Below, piece by piece: positions 1 through 11,133 of a stretch of 64,000 bases of DNA. The notes under the pieces were generated by a model that had not been told where the DNA came from, made no database searches, and saw only the letters and a program-made list of their open reading frames with translations. This DNA comes from Ganoderma boninense. Taxonomy: Eukaryota; Basidiomycota; Agaricomycetes; Polyporales; Polyporaceae. How positions within the stretch are numbered: the stretch's first letter is position 1; each line of letters opens with the position of its first letter. The position numbers and the translations under genes were made by a program. The stretch is from the NCBI GenBank assembly GCA_002900995.3, contig CM035312.1, positions 2,872,602 to 2,936,601 on the forward strand. The letters are read 5' to 3'.

Positions 1-1800
1 TGTTGCACGCATATAGGAGAGCTCTGCACAGTCCGGCCTAGCCAAAGGCAATCACGGACGTACACAGAAGATAGTGATAGTATCAGGACATATGCTGCCT
101 CAGATACTACAGAAACCTGCGCGGACAATTCCCTGATACCGGGACAAAAGGCGTCAATCGGCATACAAGGAGTGGTTGAAAGTAGCCTGAGTGTTGCTGC
201 GGGTACAGGTACATCGTGCGGTACATCGTGCACAGGCAGTGTAATTCTAATTCGGTGAGGGAGAGGGTTAGTACACATCTGCTAGGCATGTAGGGGGGAT
301 ATACCGACGACGTGCACGGTCTGAGGCTCTTGTAGTCATGAGAGGAGACCCACCCACGGGGAGAGGATTTGGTCGATATTCGGCAGGAAGGTCTGTCAAG
401 ACGACTTTCGGCGGAATATCGCTTTCAGAGTGGTACAGGTGGCGTGCACGAAAGCAAGGAGGAAAAGATACCTCGAGGGCGCGTCGGTAGGGTCCTGGGA
501 GATCAGAGTTTGTCGACATTACGGATGCCATTCAGGCGGGAAGGGGGGAGGAGCCAACGGAAGCTCGCACGGCACCTGTTAGTGTACGGCATTGTAAAGT
601 GGAACGGATACGCGTAGACGACAAGAACATACCACTGTGAACGATGAATGCGGCCTGTAAGCGAGGTGACGGGGGGTGGGTTGAAAGCCACCATCGACTG
701 GGATATACGGGAGATGCGGAGGCTCAATAGCGTAGAGACGAAGGTGGAGGGAAGTGTAGTGGACTGTTAGTGCCGTGGGGGCCAAGAGGAGAGGGTTGTG
801 ACCGAAGGATTGATGAAAATGGTAAGTACATGACTGGTGTGACGCTGCAAGGCACGGCGTTTACGTCACGGTTGCTATGTCATCCCAACTTAGGTGATCC
901 CTCGCCCTGCGCACCAAACACATGACCACGGCTGCCTAGCGCAGTCTCGTAGTCGTCCCGCTCCTCGTCTTTTTCCGCATCCTCCTCGTCTCAAGAAGTG
1001 GAAACGGAGCGCGCCCTCTCGCACACAGGAGCAGTGGGAGTTCGACTGGAGCTCCACGCACACCTTGCCTGTCTCCCAGTCCTCCACACTCAAACCCATC
1101 ACGGTCCCCGACACTAGAACCTTGGGCTGGACAGTGCCATCGACATCGAAGCCATTCAAGAATCCCCCACAACCTGAGGCACTCGATTCAGCTGCTTCGA
1201 CAACAAACTCCGGCCCCTTGGATTGCAAAAAGGCGTGACGGCAACACTTCGACAGCACCCACGCTAAGAAAGTTGCAATGCGTAGGTTTCACCAAGTATG
1301 TCGGCGTCATGCGTTATTGAACCCATCGGCGTTGGTCCTGCATACGCCACCTTGTTTGGACAACAGCTGCGTTGCGGGGCTCCAGGGCAACTCAGCGACT
1401 CTCTCAGTCGCCATCTTTCCTTAAATCGATGTCTATCGGACCATATTCTTCCCCCGCCATATACCCATCAGATTTGTTTTCTGGCTTGTGGTGCAATATC
1501 CCTGGCAGACATCTGGGGTTCGAATTCGACTCGGACTCACCCCGGCTGACCGGAGGTAGAGGTAGAGGCGCGCGGACAGCATACGATATGACGAGCACGA
1601 AGACCATTGGGAACATCTTCCGCGGTGGTTATCGGCCTCTCCCTCCCTCCTTCTCTCTCCCTCCCTCCTTCTCTTTCCCCTCCCTCCCTCTCCATCTTCC
1701 TCAGCTCCTTCGCCGTCCCCATGCCCCGCGATGACCTCGTCTGGCGAAGGTACGGAATCCCCCTCGATGGCTCACGATCCGCATCGCGCCTCGGTGACAT
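1..1800. other. No supported gene; low-complexity pyrimidine tract
   Basis: I see no convincing gene here. Open frames on both strands (for example about 890-1258) are short, overlap each other and carry no recognisable motif. About 1636-1692 is a CT-rich tract built from repeats of CCCTCCCTCCTTCTCTCT. The last 100 bases may be the degraded 5' side of the methyltransferase relic that follows. Confidence 0.5.
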
Positions 1801-1812
1801 CGCCGGATTTTT

Positions 1813-4405
1813 GAACATTTCGATGGAACGCTTGGTTACGAACATATCTTTTCTTGCGAAATGGAGCCTTTAAAACAGGCATACATCGAAACTTCCAACC
1901 GCCCTTCCTCTTCCGAGATATTTGTGAGCTTGGCGTGAACGATGCGTGAGTGACCTATTTTCGTTTTCTTAATGCTCAACGCGCTGACATCAGGACCAGC
2001 GTGGCGGCCTGCACATGGCGCTCAAGCCTAAGCCGAGGCCCCCGTCGACAAGGACCTCCTTATCCCCCGAACGTGTCCTGGGTGAAGAAGCACCGCCCCT
2101 CCCCTCGTCGTCCTGAACAACGTCTGCGGCGCACCCTGGGACTGCATCGTCGGCTACTGGAGCGCGATGGCCACACTTTACGTCTCGCACACACGCACAT
2201 GCGCGTACCGCGACGCGTTCCGCCTCCCCATGGATGATCCGCGTATCCACCAGACAATGCAGAATCTTTGGAACGAGACGTGCCACACCGTCGGGGGCAC
2301 GCGTGGACGGACCGCCACTCACGCGTTGAGAAGGTGAGACTAAGTTTTCGTTTTTTTTTTGGAAAACAGCATGCGTTCCCGTTGGGACGGTCCCCGGCAA
2401 GTTGAAGTCCTTTCCAGAACGAGAGGCTGGCGTATCGTCGGCCGCAAGGAACAATTTAATGTTATTGCAAGTCGCTTTCATAATGATTGGCGTGGCAGGA
2501 GAGTTCGCTTGCCTGCAGATCCATGAAACACCTTTGTTGTACCTCCGTGCGGGAAGCCCCTGGATCGATACGATAGTTGATCATGCTTCCTTACAGGCGG
2601 CCTCTGCAAGCTCCTTGACTTCGCCTGGAACGATTGGGACATCGCTCAAGTCGAGCGCGTCTGGGACCTTATGGAGACCAGTCTCCTCCGGTCCGCAACT
2701 AAAGGTCTCGACTCCTCATTCAAGACGTGATTATCTCTACTTTCATCTGCACGGCCGCGCTCATCCGGATCGACCTCCAGTCAAAGTATAAGTATAGTGT
2801 GGAATTTGTCTCAGAGCGTCGACCGTTCAACGGGGTCGAGTAAGCCAGGTATCTGTCACTGTCTCATGCCGGCTATGATTCCTTACATGACGAATCGTGG
2901 TGGACCTATGGGCGGCCTGAAGACGCTCTCTATGCGCTCATGCGCGACCACCTCAAGGCACACCCGCGCTCCTCCCCTTCAACGTTCGAGAAGGACCCCA
3001 AAGGGATCCTCCACATATCACTCTCCCTCTGAAATGTTACCAAGAAAGGCACCAACGTCGCCTATGCCACGCACGACGTCGACGCCTCTACGTCCGCCTT
3101 CGACGAGTGGCGCGCAACAGTCCGTCCTCGAAGGAGCAGCTGCGCTTCGTCGAGGCGAAGCGCTAGGAGACGTGGTCAATCCGTGTACCAGGCGCCCGCC
3201 GCATGCCTCGAGCTCTCCCTGCACCCCCAGCAGCCACAGTGGCGGCTCTTCGCGCTCCCAACTGAAGGTCGACGAGAACGGGAGTCGAAATCGTCCGTGT
3301 CAATATCACGTTGCTCATGCACCGTGCTCTTTGGCGCCTTCTCACCCTTGGGCGTACGTACATCCCTTACCCTCGCGTGGCGGCTGAACACCGACTTCAC
3401 GCCCACAGTCAAGCTGTCGCTCCCGCTCGCCAGCAGCCGCCACGACAAAGAGCACAAGCAACCTTCGAGCTTTAAGCTGCCCCTCCGTCCCGAGCAGCTC
3501 CACTCCCTGACGTGGATGCTCGAGCAGGAGAAGCAGGCCGCTACGCCTCCATTGAGGAGGAGATTTCGGAGGCTATCCTCACCATGGCCATGGTGGAGTA
3601 CTCGTCGACGAAGTTGGGTACGGCAAGACTGCCACCTCGCTTGGCTTGATCGACTGCGCGGCGGACGACGTCGAACGCGAGTTGAAGACAATCAAGCGCG
3701 TCCCCGGTTATATCGCAATGTAAGCGACACATATCATCGTGCCACCCCACCTAACGCGCCATTAGGAGAGCGAAGTCCGCAAGTTGATGAAGCCCCGGTT
3801 TGAGGTCGTCACGCTCCACACAGCGAGCATGTACATCACCCTCAAGGGCCTTCAGAAATAGGTCCGTCAGACGTCGTCCATTGATGACATTGGGGAGAGC
3901 ACGTTATCTTATTGCGCTCCTGTAGATGAGACCGCACAGCGCGTTATTCAGATGAAACATCTCAAGCGCAAGTCGTACCACGAAGCGACAGACGAGACGG
4001 AGAGCAACCCCAAGAAAGCCGCGAAAGAAGTCAAGAAGCCCAACTAGTCCACGCCGGCGGAAAAGAAGGGACAGAGGAGGAAGATCTTGAAGGCCACGCC
4101 CCTGATCAGGAAGCCTGCTGCGTGTCCGAGGACAGGGGGGAGTCCCTGTTCCCCCGAAGCGCGTCGCGTCGCGTGCCGCCAGTGTCGCTGCTGCTCCGCC
4201 TACCTCCGAATCTGAGCCTGATTAGGAGTTTGATGCCCCCTCGCGCTCGCCGGCCGTCAAACGGAAGGTAATCGTCATATCCCACGATGACGAGCCGGAG
4301 AGTGACGTGCCTAAGAAAGACAAGGCCCCTATGAAGAAGCGTTCTGCGAAGCGGTCGAAGGCGTCGGACGACGATGAGGCTGGCAACGACGGAGAGGCCT
4401 GCGGT
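1813..4405 (+). pseudogene. Decayed DNMT5/RAD8-type DNA methyltransferase-SNF2 helicase
   Basis: Seen in the sequence: islands of well-conserved protein in shifting frames. At about 1813-1930 there is FSCEMEPLKQAYIE and, one frame over, FLFRDICELGVNDA, which resembles the start of the C5-methyltransferase domain of fungal DNMT5. At about 2085-2335 follow WVKKHRP, then, shifted, LVVLNNVCGAPWD and VSHTRTCAYRDAF. At about 3477-3540 is LRPEQLHSLTWMLEQE, and at 3600-3720 DEVGYGKTATSLGLID, a Walker-A-like SNF2 motif. At 4140-4400 lies an acidic/basic nuclear-type tail. Family knowledge: DNMT5 proteins combine a methyltransferase, a RING and a SNF2 ATPase. Only about 110 bases separate FLFRDICELG from WVKKHRP, so the methyltransferase catalytic-cysteine motif is missing. 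Stops and several frameshifts interrupt the rest. Family assignment is fairly secure; exact borders are not. Confidence 0.75.
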
Positions 4406-4409
4406 GAGT

Positions 4410-5370
4410 ACACTTCGCTTGCCCGCGGGTACGTGTTGTTGACGTCTGTGCTAGATCCGGTAGTTGTTTATGGTGGCTCTTGGCGCTATTTACCTACGAG
4501 ACGACCATGGCCAAGTTGGCATACCCAACACGACATCGATGCTCTCCGAGTCTCCCGGGCTAGCCGGCCGTATGAAATCTCAAGGCGGGGGCCTCAGACC
4601 TCAGTGAGCATGTCTCTCTGCATTTCTTTGCCTGTTTCCAAAGACATTGAACGCTTGACAGTGACTTGCCGCCCCCCGAGATCATCTTCAACTCCGGACC
4701 TGTATTCCTGCAACTAGGCCACAACTGTTCGCGAGGGCGCCTGCGCGGAACGAGGCCGCGGCTAGGGTGCATGCCTGCCTGTTTCGGGCCGTTTGTCCAC
4801 GACGTCCGCTAGGGCGAGTCTGGGGTATGCGTTTATGACTGCGAATGCGTGTGCGTGGATTGCCTTGAAATGTCGAAGGCTGGAGTGCCAAGATACAAGG
4901 TACTCGCTACAAGCTACTTGATCGCGGAGTGCACTGGGTGCGCAGCAACGGCGGTGAGCACATTTTCTATACTCACCGTGCAGGATCCATGGCGCTCGCT
5001 CGGCCGCGAACTTCAAGCATCATGTACCTTGCCACCGCGGCGTTCCGGGAGTGGTGCGTTTTGCGTCCCTGGTCTCTTTACCAGGATGGGCATCCGGGGT
5101 AGTCACCTTCTGCTCACACCAAGCACTGCGAGTTTCCGTTCGGCCCAGCAGCGGTATGCACACCCACTCCTCACATACCCTTGCACTAGCATGGGCGGGC
5201 CATCTCGCGGCGGTGGCTGTCAGACGGAGACCTTGTGGTGGAGCGGAGGGACATGCAGCAGCGCCGGTACTGCCAAGTAACCATACTCCTCGCGCGTATT
5301 CTTCTCTCGGACGGCGAGATGCACCTGTTTGCTGCGGTCGTTTTGAGTGCACGTTCAGATGTTCCTGGGC
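4410..5370. other. Intergenic, no gene seen
   Basis: Short overlapping frames only, on both strands, without recognisable motifs. The right end may include the decayed 3' end of the minus-strand nucleotidase relic. Confidence 0.4.
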
Positions 5371-5379
5371 GATCTTCGC

Positions 5380-6666
5380 AGGCATGGACAGCTCGCTCGG
5401 TGTATGCAAGCAGACGCACGAAATATTTCGTAAAGTACCGTACATGTGTGCGTAGTCCAACGGCTTTCCCCGCCCGTCCGAGATGATGCCGCCAGCCTCC
5501 TCGACGAGGATCGCGCCAGCCGCATGGTCCTGGATGCGCACGTCGTCTGTCAACAAACCGTACGCAAGGCAAGCTACACAACGGACACGCGCTCCTAAAT
5601 CTTTTCTCTGTACCCCGTCCCAACAGGCATGCGCAGGTACACCCACCATCGCCCCGTGTGAGCGAGCAGTACTTCGCCTGGCTGTCCATGTGCGACGCGC
5701 GTCGGTGCCCACGTCACGCCGAGCACTGGGCCCACACGCTGGTTGAAGCTCAGCTTCGCGTGCGCCTTCTCCACGCTCTCCAGGAAGTTGAGCGTCTCCG
5801 GTGTGAACGTCGGGATCGTCAACTTCGTCCGCGCGCCCTCCCACACAGCGAGAGCGGGAGTTCGGTATGCGCGCTCTGACCACGGATCGCAACAAAGATG
5901 CAGCCCCGGGGCCTGGACGGGTCCGCGGCGGATACGGGGAGGTTGGGGCGGCCCATGACGCCGAGCTTGACACGAGCGTCGATGAGGAACGCGAGACAGA
6001 CGACGCATTGCTCGCCACGCAGGAAGCCCTTCGTGCCGTCGATGGGATCACATGCCTAGTGCATAAGTAGGTGAGCTATCGAGACGGAGCCATGGTTGTG
6101 GCATGTCCACGATAGGGTATGTCCCGTGGAGCGCAGTGGGGGAGTGGAGAGGACAAGCTTTGAGATCCAAGGTGAAGCACTCACGTCCTGTTCTGCCACC
6201 GTTGTAGTTTCCACGGTCAATCGCATCCAACAGCTGGTCCGCAGTCCTCCCATGGTTCGGCCCCAGACCCCACTCCTCCTTCTCTCCAGGCTCGAGCTCC
6301 GCGGCGAGCGCTTCTCTTGCGAGCTCGATAATGCGATCGCGAAGGACCTTTCCGGATTCAACGCGGAGGTCAGCAGCGTCCTCTTCGCCGATGAGGGGGT
6401 CGTCCGGGAACGCGCGGTTGAGGATCGTGTTGACGACCGCCTGCACGGAGAAGTCGCCAACTGCAAGCGAAAGAGCGGTCTGTGATCGCACAACACGTCA
6501 TTCGATACGAACACGCACCTGATACGGGTCTCTTGTCGTCCTTGGTCAACGTCTCCTGCTTGACGAGCTTGTTAAAGATGGACGCGGTGAGGACGGACGC
6601 GCGCCCGACGGCCGCGATCGCGATCTGGGTTTCGGCGGCGTAGAGAGCGGAGTCGTTAGTGGCCAT
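5380..6666 (-). pseudogene. Broken 3'(2'),5'-bisphosphate nucleotidase (HAL2/MET22 type)
   Basis: Reads from 6666 downward. Exon 1 (6666-6519) gives MATNDSALYAAETQIAIAAV; a clean intron (6518-6461) leads to DFSVQAVVNTIL, then LIGEEDAADLR, the acidic metal-binding segment of the inositol-phosphatase superfamily. A second good intron (GTGAGTGC to CACTAG, about 6184-6059) is followed by DPIDGTKGFLRGEQCVVCLA, the catalytic DPIDGT motif, but out of frame: relatives carry W-T-I/L directly before DPIDG and here about 8 nt of that are gone, so the spliced frame meets TGA after Arg-Met. Another frame change occurs near LPLSLWEGARTKL, and the C-terminal core (AGAILVEEAGGIISDGRGKP) is again in another frame with weakened splice sites. 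The intact enzyme turns PAP into AMP in sulfate assimilation. This copy is very probably non-functional. Confidence 0.8.
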
Positions 6667-6681
6667 GGCTGAGGGGGATCT

Positions 6682-7551
6682 TCAGGTTACCGGAGCAGCG
6701 AGTGCGGGCTTTAAGGCGTTGACGAGCATCGCGGACGAATGAGTCAGAGTCGGCTCGCGAGGCGATGAGCTCAGTGGGAAAGAGGCGCGCGGGCGGCTGC
6801 CAACCACGCTCTCTTGTTTTCGAATGTCGTGACCGGCCGGACAGGCTCGCTCAGCATTCCAAATACTCGTTGCTGGTAGGTCATGCTCGTCGCAGATCCA
6901 TGGAGTAGAATGCGTGGTCCAGCAGTGGTAGGTTCGTGAGATATGGATATGTCGCGAATATCTGGGGTACCCAGCTGTGTCTGACGCTCTGATAAAACGC
7001 GCATACATTGGATCGTGATTGTAAGTCGCTCGTTCTACGTCCCCCGATGTTATCTGCTTACAGGCAATTGTCGTAGCTCGCAACTCGAGGAGCTTCGAGG
7101 AGCTTGAGGCCATCGGCGCCCGATGAACGCGCTCCACCTTCGCACGCACCGCGACCATAGCCTGGCACGTCAGCGTCGAAGCCAGGCATGGCAGGTGTCG
7201 TGCGGCTGCATTGACGTTCTTCGCGTTTGGCTTCTCACCATCATTCACATGCCCTTCCCTTGCCCTCACTGCGGATGACACGCACTCTGGAGGCGCCTGG
7301 CGAAGCGTATTGCGCATGATTCTCGACTCCCACTTCCATATCTCGCCGTGGGCCATGAATGCTTCTTCCCGATCTGACTGCACCGGACATTCGGTAAGCA
7401 AACGGTTCCACACCCAACGATGGCTCACCTGCACTCGAGGACCGGCACCATCCCGTCCCCGAGGTAGCAAGGGAGGACGACATGCGTCTGCATCTCTCTT
7501 GCAATTGAATTGGGCTTGTCCCGCTGTTCCCATTCCCCAGAGACCCTCCAC
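6682..7551 (-). CDS. Long open frame of doubtful status (289 codons)
   Basis: A single uninterrupted minus-strand frame of 289 codons lies just upstream of the nucleotidase relic on the same strand. No domain, signal peptide, membrane segment or repeat is recognised, and no splice-supported extension was found. The length is unusual for noncoding sequence but not decisive. It could be a lineage-specific gene or chance. Confidence 0.2.
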   Translation of the reverse strand: MEGLWGMGTAGQAQFNCKRDADACRPPLLPRGRDGAGPRVQVSHRWVWNRLLTECPVQSDREEAFMAHGEIWKWESRIMRNTLRQAPPECVSSAVRAREGHVNDGEKPNAKNVNAAARHLPCLASTLTCQAMVAVRAKVERVHRAPMASSSSKLLELRATTIACKQITSGDVERATYNHDPMYARFIRASDTAGYPRYSRHIHISRTYHCWTTHSTPWICDEHDLPATSIWNAERACPAGHDIRKQESVVGSRPRASFPLSSSPREPTLTHSSAMLVNALKPALAAPVT

Positions 7552-7809
7552 CAGCAGGTAAACACCCTTCCACCTACTTGAGCAAGTCGAGTGTTAAAAA
7601 TATATTATGTTGTCTATTGGTACATACAAAGCAGTGAGTACAATATTTGAGTTAAGACCCGTGGTTGTGAAGGCAGAGCACAGGTATTTAGTCTAGTCCT
7701 ACCAAAATATTATGCCATGTTACTCCCGTCTGCAGTTCGCCTTCCCCCTTTGTATATCTTATATACCCGAGCTAGTGGAATCGGAATTTTCGAAGAGCGA
7801 TGCTAGCAG

Positions 7810-8387
7810 CTAGAGTACGAGGACATAATACGCAAACTGAACTATGCACAGACTTTTACATGCAGAGGCAAAGAGCCGAGTACTGAGAATCTCCCCGTCG
7901 AGCTCCGAGGTGCCTGATGAAATGGTTAGCATGGGCGTGTAGTAGTAGCGAATGAATGAAGCGTACAAAACACAAGCGTGGGAGCGGCGACATTTGCGAA
8001 GGTGAAGGTAGACCCAAGAACTGGTTGACGAGCACCGGAGTCTGTGAGAAGCGTCAGAAGGAGTGCACCGGAGCAGACAGGGACGCACTGAGGCTTGATT
8101 TGGCGCCTAGGCTAATAGCAGCAGCGTATCAGATTTGGGACCGATCTCGATAGATCCACGCTCATACCTGTCGTCCTTGAGGATCCGGGATTCTCCGCCA
8201 CCCCTCGCTCCATCGCAAGTGTGTTGCGGCGGGCCGGGCGGCGAGGAGCCAAGACTCTTTCATGCGCGCGCTCCAGGTAGGGTAAAACGAGCTTGGCGAA
8301 CTTGTATGCGCCACAGACCAGAATGAGGGTAGTCAAGACGCCGGACAGACTTTCATAGCTAAGAGAGGACAGAGTAGCAGACGACAT
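7810..8387 (-). CDS. Small single-pass membrane protein, copy 1
   Basis: Starts at ATG 8387-8385 with MSSATLSSLSYESLSG, followed by a hydrophobic stretch (LTTLILVCGAYKFAKLVLPY, about residues 18-38) and an Arg-rich segment (LERAHERVLAPRRPARR). Exon 1 ends at 8168 (GTATGA donor); exon 2 begins at 8041 after CTTCTCACAG. The start and frame are supported by a paralogue on the plus strand at 20919, which shares exon structure, the hydrophobic segment and the pattern ARQPV..S...F....AP in exon 2. The 3' end is uncertain: reading on gives a stop near 7940, whereas a further intron with a GCTAAC branch site would extend it to about 7810. Function unknown; the shape suggests a membrane anchor with a cytosolic basic tail. 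Confidence 0.6.
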
Positions 8388-8559
8388 TGTTACAGCTGTT
8401 GAACGAGGATTGTGGGATGGGATAGAGAGAGACGGTTCTCTCGGGCGCTGTCAAAGAAGTCGAACACACATTCCGAATCAGGACGAATTAGGTAATCGAC
8501 CAAATAGGTCTATGGTGCGCTCACAGACAGATCCTACGAGTGTCCCAACAAACCGGTGG

Positions 8560-8720
8560 GAGTATCATATCGTTTCCTTTTTTGAACTGACAACGTTGAC
8601 TTACATAATAGCCGATTGTGGCCTGGGCAACAATTTTCGTGGCCAGGGGGTAGCTAGGCCGAGCCTATCCCGGCCCGAGAGCGCCTATTACGAGCTGGAG
8701 CTGAGCACAGCGCCTTGCAA
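8560..8720 (-). promoter_or_regulatory. Upstream region shared with the 20.6-kb paralogue
   Basis: The reverse complement of about 8590-8705 matches 20565-20685: both contain GTAATAGGCGC, CGGGCCGGGATAGG, CTGGCCACGAAAATT and TATTATGTAAGTGAAC-like blocks in the same order, about 200-350 bases before the start codon. The noncoding conservation shows that the duplicated unit included the promoter region. Confidence 0.5.
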
Positions 8721-9640
8721 GATTCACGGACTCTCCGTCATCACTAGTCACTCCTCAGTACCACACTTCTCACCTTCCTTCCACACGGTTTGTCCTTCGA
8801 TTTCCTTTGGTCATGATTCTTTCCTGATTGAAATGGTCGTGTCCGGACCCACGAGGATCCGGAGCACCCAAAGACCGGGGGCGAGAAAGTTCCTCCCACG
8901 ACGCCGGTTGACGGACGACAGCGTGCGCAGGTCCATCCAGGGGGGACCATCTTGGAGGAAGGGCTTCATGCATCAGTGCGACACTTGGAGCGTTCGGTCG
9001 CCTCGGTCGCCTCGCTCCTCCGTGGAAATGGGACGCCCAACAACCCAGGGAAAGTCTCTTCGTTCATCTCGATGGCCGAGCTGTTGATGCCTGCCGGAGC
9101 ACGGCAAGCGGGACATCTATACAGGAAATCAGGAATTGATGAAGAGCCCCGGCGTCGCGCGAAATGCTAGATATTGTGTACAACTATAGAAATCGAAGGA
9201 ATATAAGTGGAGAACTGCAGACGGATTGCTAGAGACAAAAAGGACGAAGAGGGCAAAACGGCCCCTTACCACGCGCAGACGGAAGCTGGGACTAGAAGCA
9301 ACGCAGACAGATACAGAGTCAGACAGACAGACAGACAGACCGAAAGAGATGCGGCCCGCCCAGGCGCCAGCCTCGGTGCCCTTTAAGAAACCACGTGCAG
9401 TGCCCACGGGCCACGCACACGCTTCCCGGAAATCCTGCAGCTTCAACATTCATTTTATTAGTCATTGTGCGGAGACGGCATCTGACCCTCCGCAGACGTC
9501 GCCGTCCAACGGGACAAGCGGGGACAACAACTGCACGGTATGGAACATATTACGTACAAACCCAGCAAGTACGGGGACAACATCCTGTCACTGCAGAAGA
9601 ATCGCAAGCACCGCGACCGGGCGGGTGGAAGATAATGATT
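8720..9640. other. Intergenic, no gene; CAGA microsatellite
   Basis: No supported gene. A short (CAGA)n tract lies at about 9317-9342. Open frames here overlap on both strands and show no motifs. Confidence 0.45.
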
Positions 9641-9644
9641 CTAG

Positions 9645-10636
9645 TTAAGCCAGATCCATCCGGCACCACTCCCGCATGGCGGTAAAGAACTCAGCGCGGA
9701 GGCGGGAAACGGCGCCGCTGTCGCAGTGAAAGAGGACACGCACCTCGTCCTCCACACCGGCATTGCTGCGACACAGGCGGCACACCCTCTCGTCACGCGG
9801 GATGGCTCTAGGGGACCGCCGTAACACCTCTACCACCAGGGGGCCATGAGCTTCACAAGCGCAGGCCTGTAACCGGGACGTGCCACGTCGAGATAGGGGC
9901 GCGAGGCCGCAATTAGGTAGAAGGGGGAGCCTGGAAGGAATACGCGACTGTAGGCCTGGGTGAGCGACAGGCGGGCAGAAGGTATCGAGTCATCGAACAG
10001 GTGCTGGGCAAGCGAGGTTGACAGATCACGTATGGCTGCGGCCAAGGTGTGCAAGGTTGGACCAAGCCCGCACGCGGACCGGGACGGGGAGGACAGCGAG
10101 GGCGTGCTGTAAATCCCCCACCAGGACAAGAGGAGCCTGCACGTTGTTGAGAGCATCACGCAGGGCTAACGCAGGGAGGCGCGGTCCATCGCGGACGACG
10201 TACTGAGCGTAGCGGATTAAATCCTGAACCTTCCTCCATTCTCTCCGCCTCGCGTCAACGCGGTTGCGACTTGCCCGTCTCACGCGTTGGTGAACTCGAC
10301 TAATGATTCCTTGATATGCATTAGATGCGCCATGGAAGATTTTAGGTGATGTAGCACCGGTACACACACATGTCCCTGACTCGGAGTCTCCTGGACATGA
10401 CTGCGAATGCGCGTAATGTACCGCTGCTCGCCATCCTGCTTGGGATGCCGGTGCACTTGAAACGTCTGTCCTTCAACATTCGCCTTCGTCAGGCGGTCCA
10501 CCATAACAACGTTAACAGCTCCGCGCACCGATGTGAGGTCCTTCGTAGTGGCTACCGTGTGCGGACTCCTCTGTCCACGGCGCTGTGAGGTGAAAAGGTC
10601 AGATCTACACAACTTCTCACATTTCACGTTACTCAC
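9645..10636 (-). mobile_element. Relic of a Tad-like LINE, 3' end of ORF2
   Basis: On the minus strand, frames interrupted by stops encode APLVLVGDLQHALAVLPVPV and, at the 3' end (9645-9836), PRDERVCRLCRSNAGVEDEV followed by VLFHCDSG. That is the terminal Cys-Cys-His-Cys type finger that closes ORF2 of many basidiomycete non-LTR retrotransposons. Reverse transcriptase motifs are not present, so this is a 5'-truncated relic. A matching stretch precedes copy C at about 52100-52540, so the relic was already in place when the 10-kb unit was duplicated, or is part of it. Confidence 0.6.
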
Positions 10637-11133
10637 GGATGTCTAGCTGTCCCGCGGCGCGATGCACTGCTCCCTGGGCGTTGTGGAGAACGGAGAACGG
10701 AGTTGATCAGTCTACGCTATGACAAATAGCTCAAGGTAACTAAGGAGATGTAGGTAACTCGCCTGCCCGAGAACGGAAACGTTGTTACATAAGATGTGCG
10801 AGATGTGGAGGTAAAGCTATAGGAGGAGGAGGACGGGTAGGGAAAGGATGGGTTATGCGTTCGTTTGTGGACGAGTCACCAACCCCCAGGCGTCTCTGAG
10901 TTCAATGTGGACGGAACGTGCCGAGATGCGATCCCGACACGTGTCACACATGCCCGGACTTCTTAAACCGACGACCAACACCCGCCGCCCGCAAGGTCTT
11001 GTCGACTGCCCTACTATCTGCGTTCCCCAGATTCTCGGGTCTCTCTGCACCACCTGTCTACCTACTGGCACATTTGCGCATTTGCCCATACCTACAAATA
11101 GCAGACTTCGAGTCGCGTTTGACCGTTTACCCT

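Noticed and set aside
5020..6051. 343-codon minus frame
   Set aside because: It mixes noncoding and shifted frames of the nucleotidase relic; only a short stretch (AGAILVEEAGGIISDGRGKP) is family-like.
8410..9087. 225-codon plus frame
   Set aside because: It overlaps conserved upstream DNA of the minus-strand membrane-protein gene and shows no protein features.
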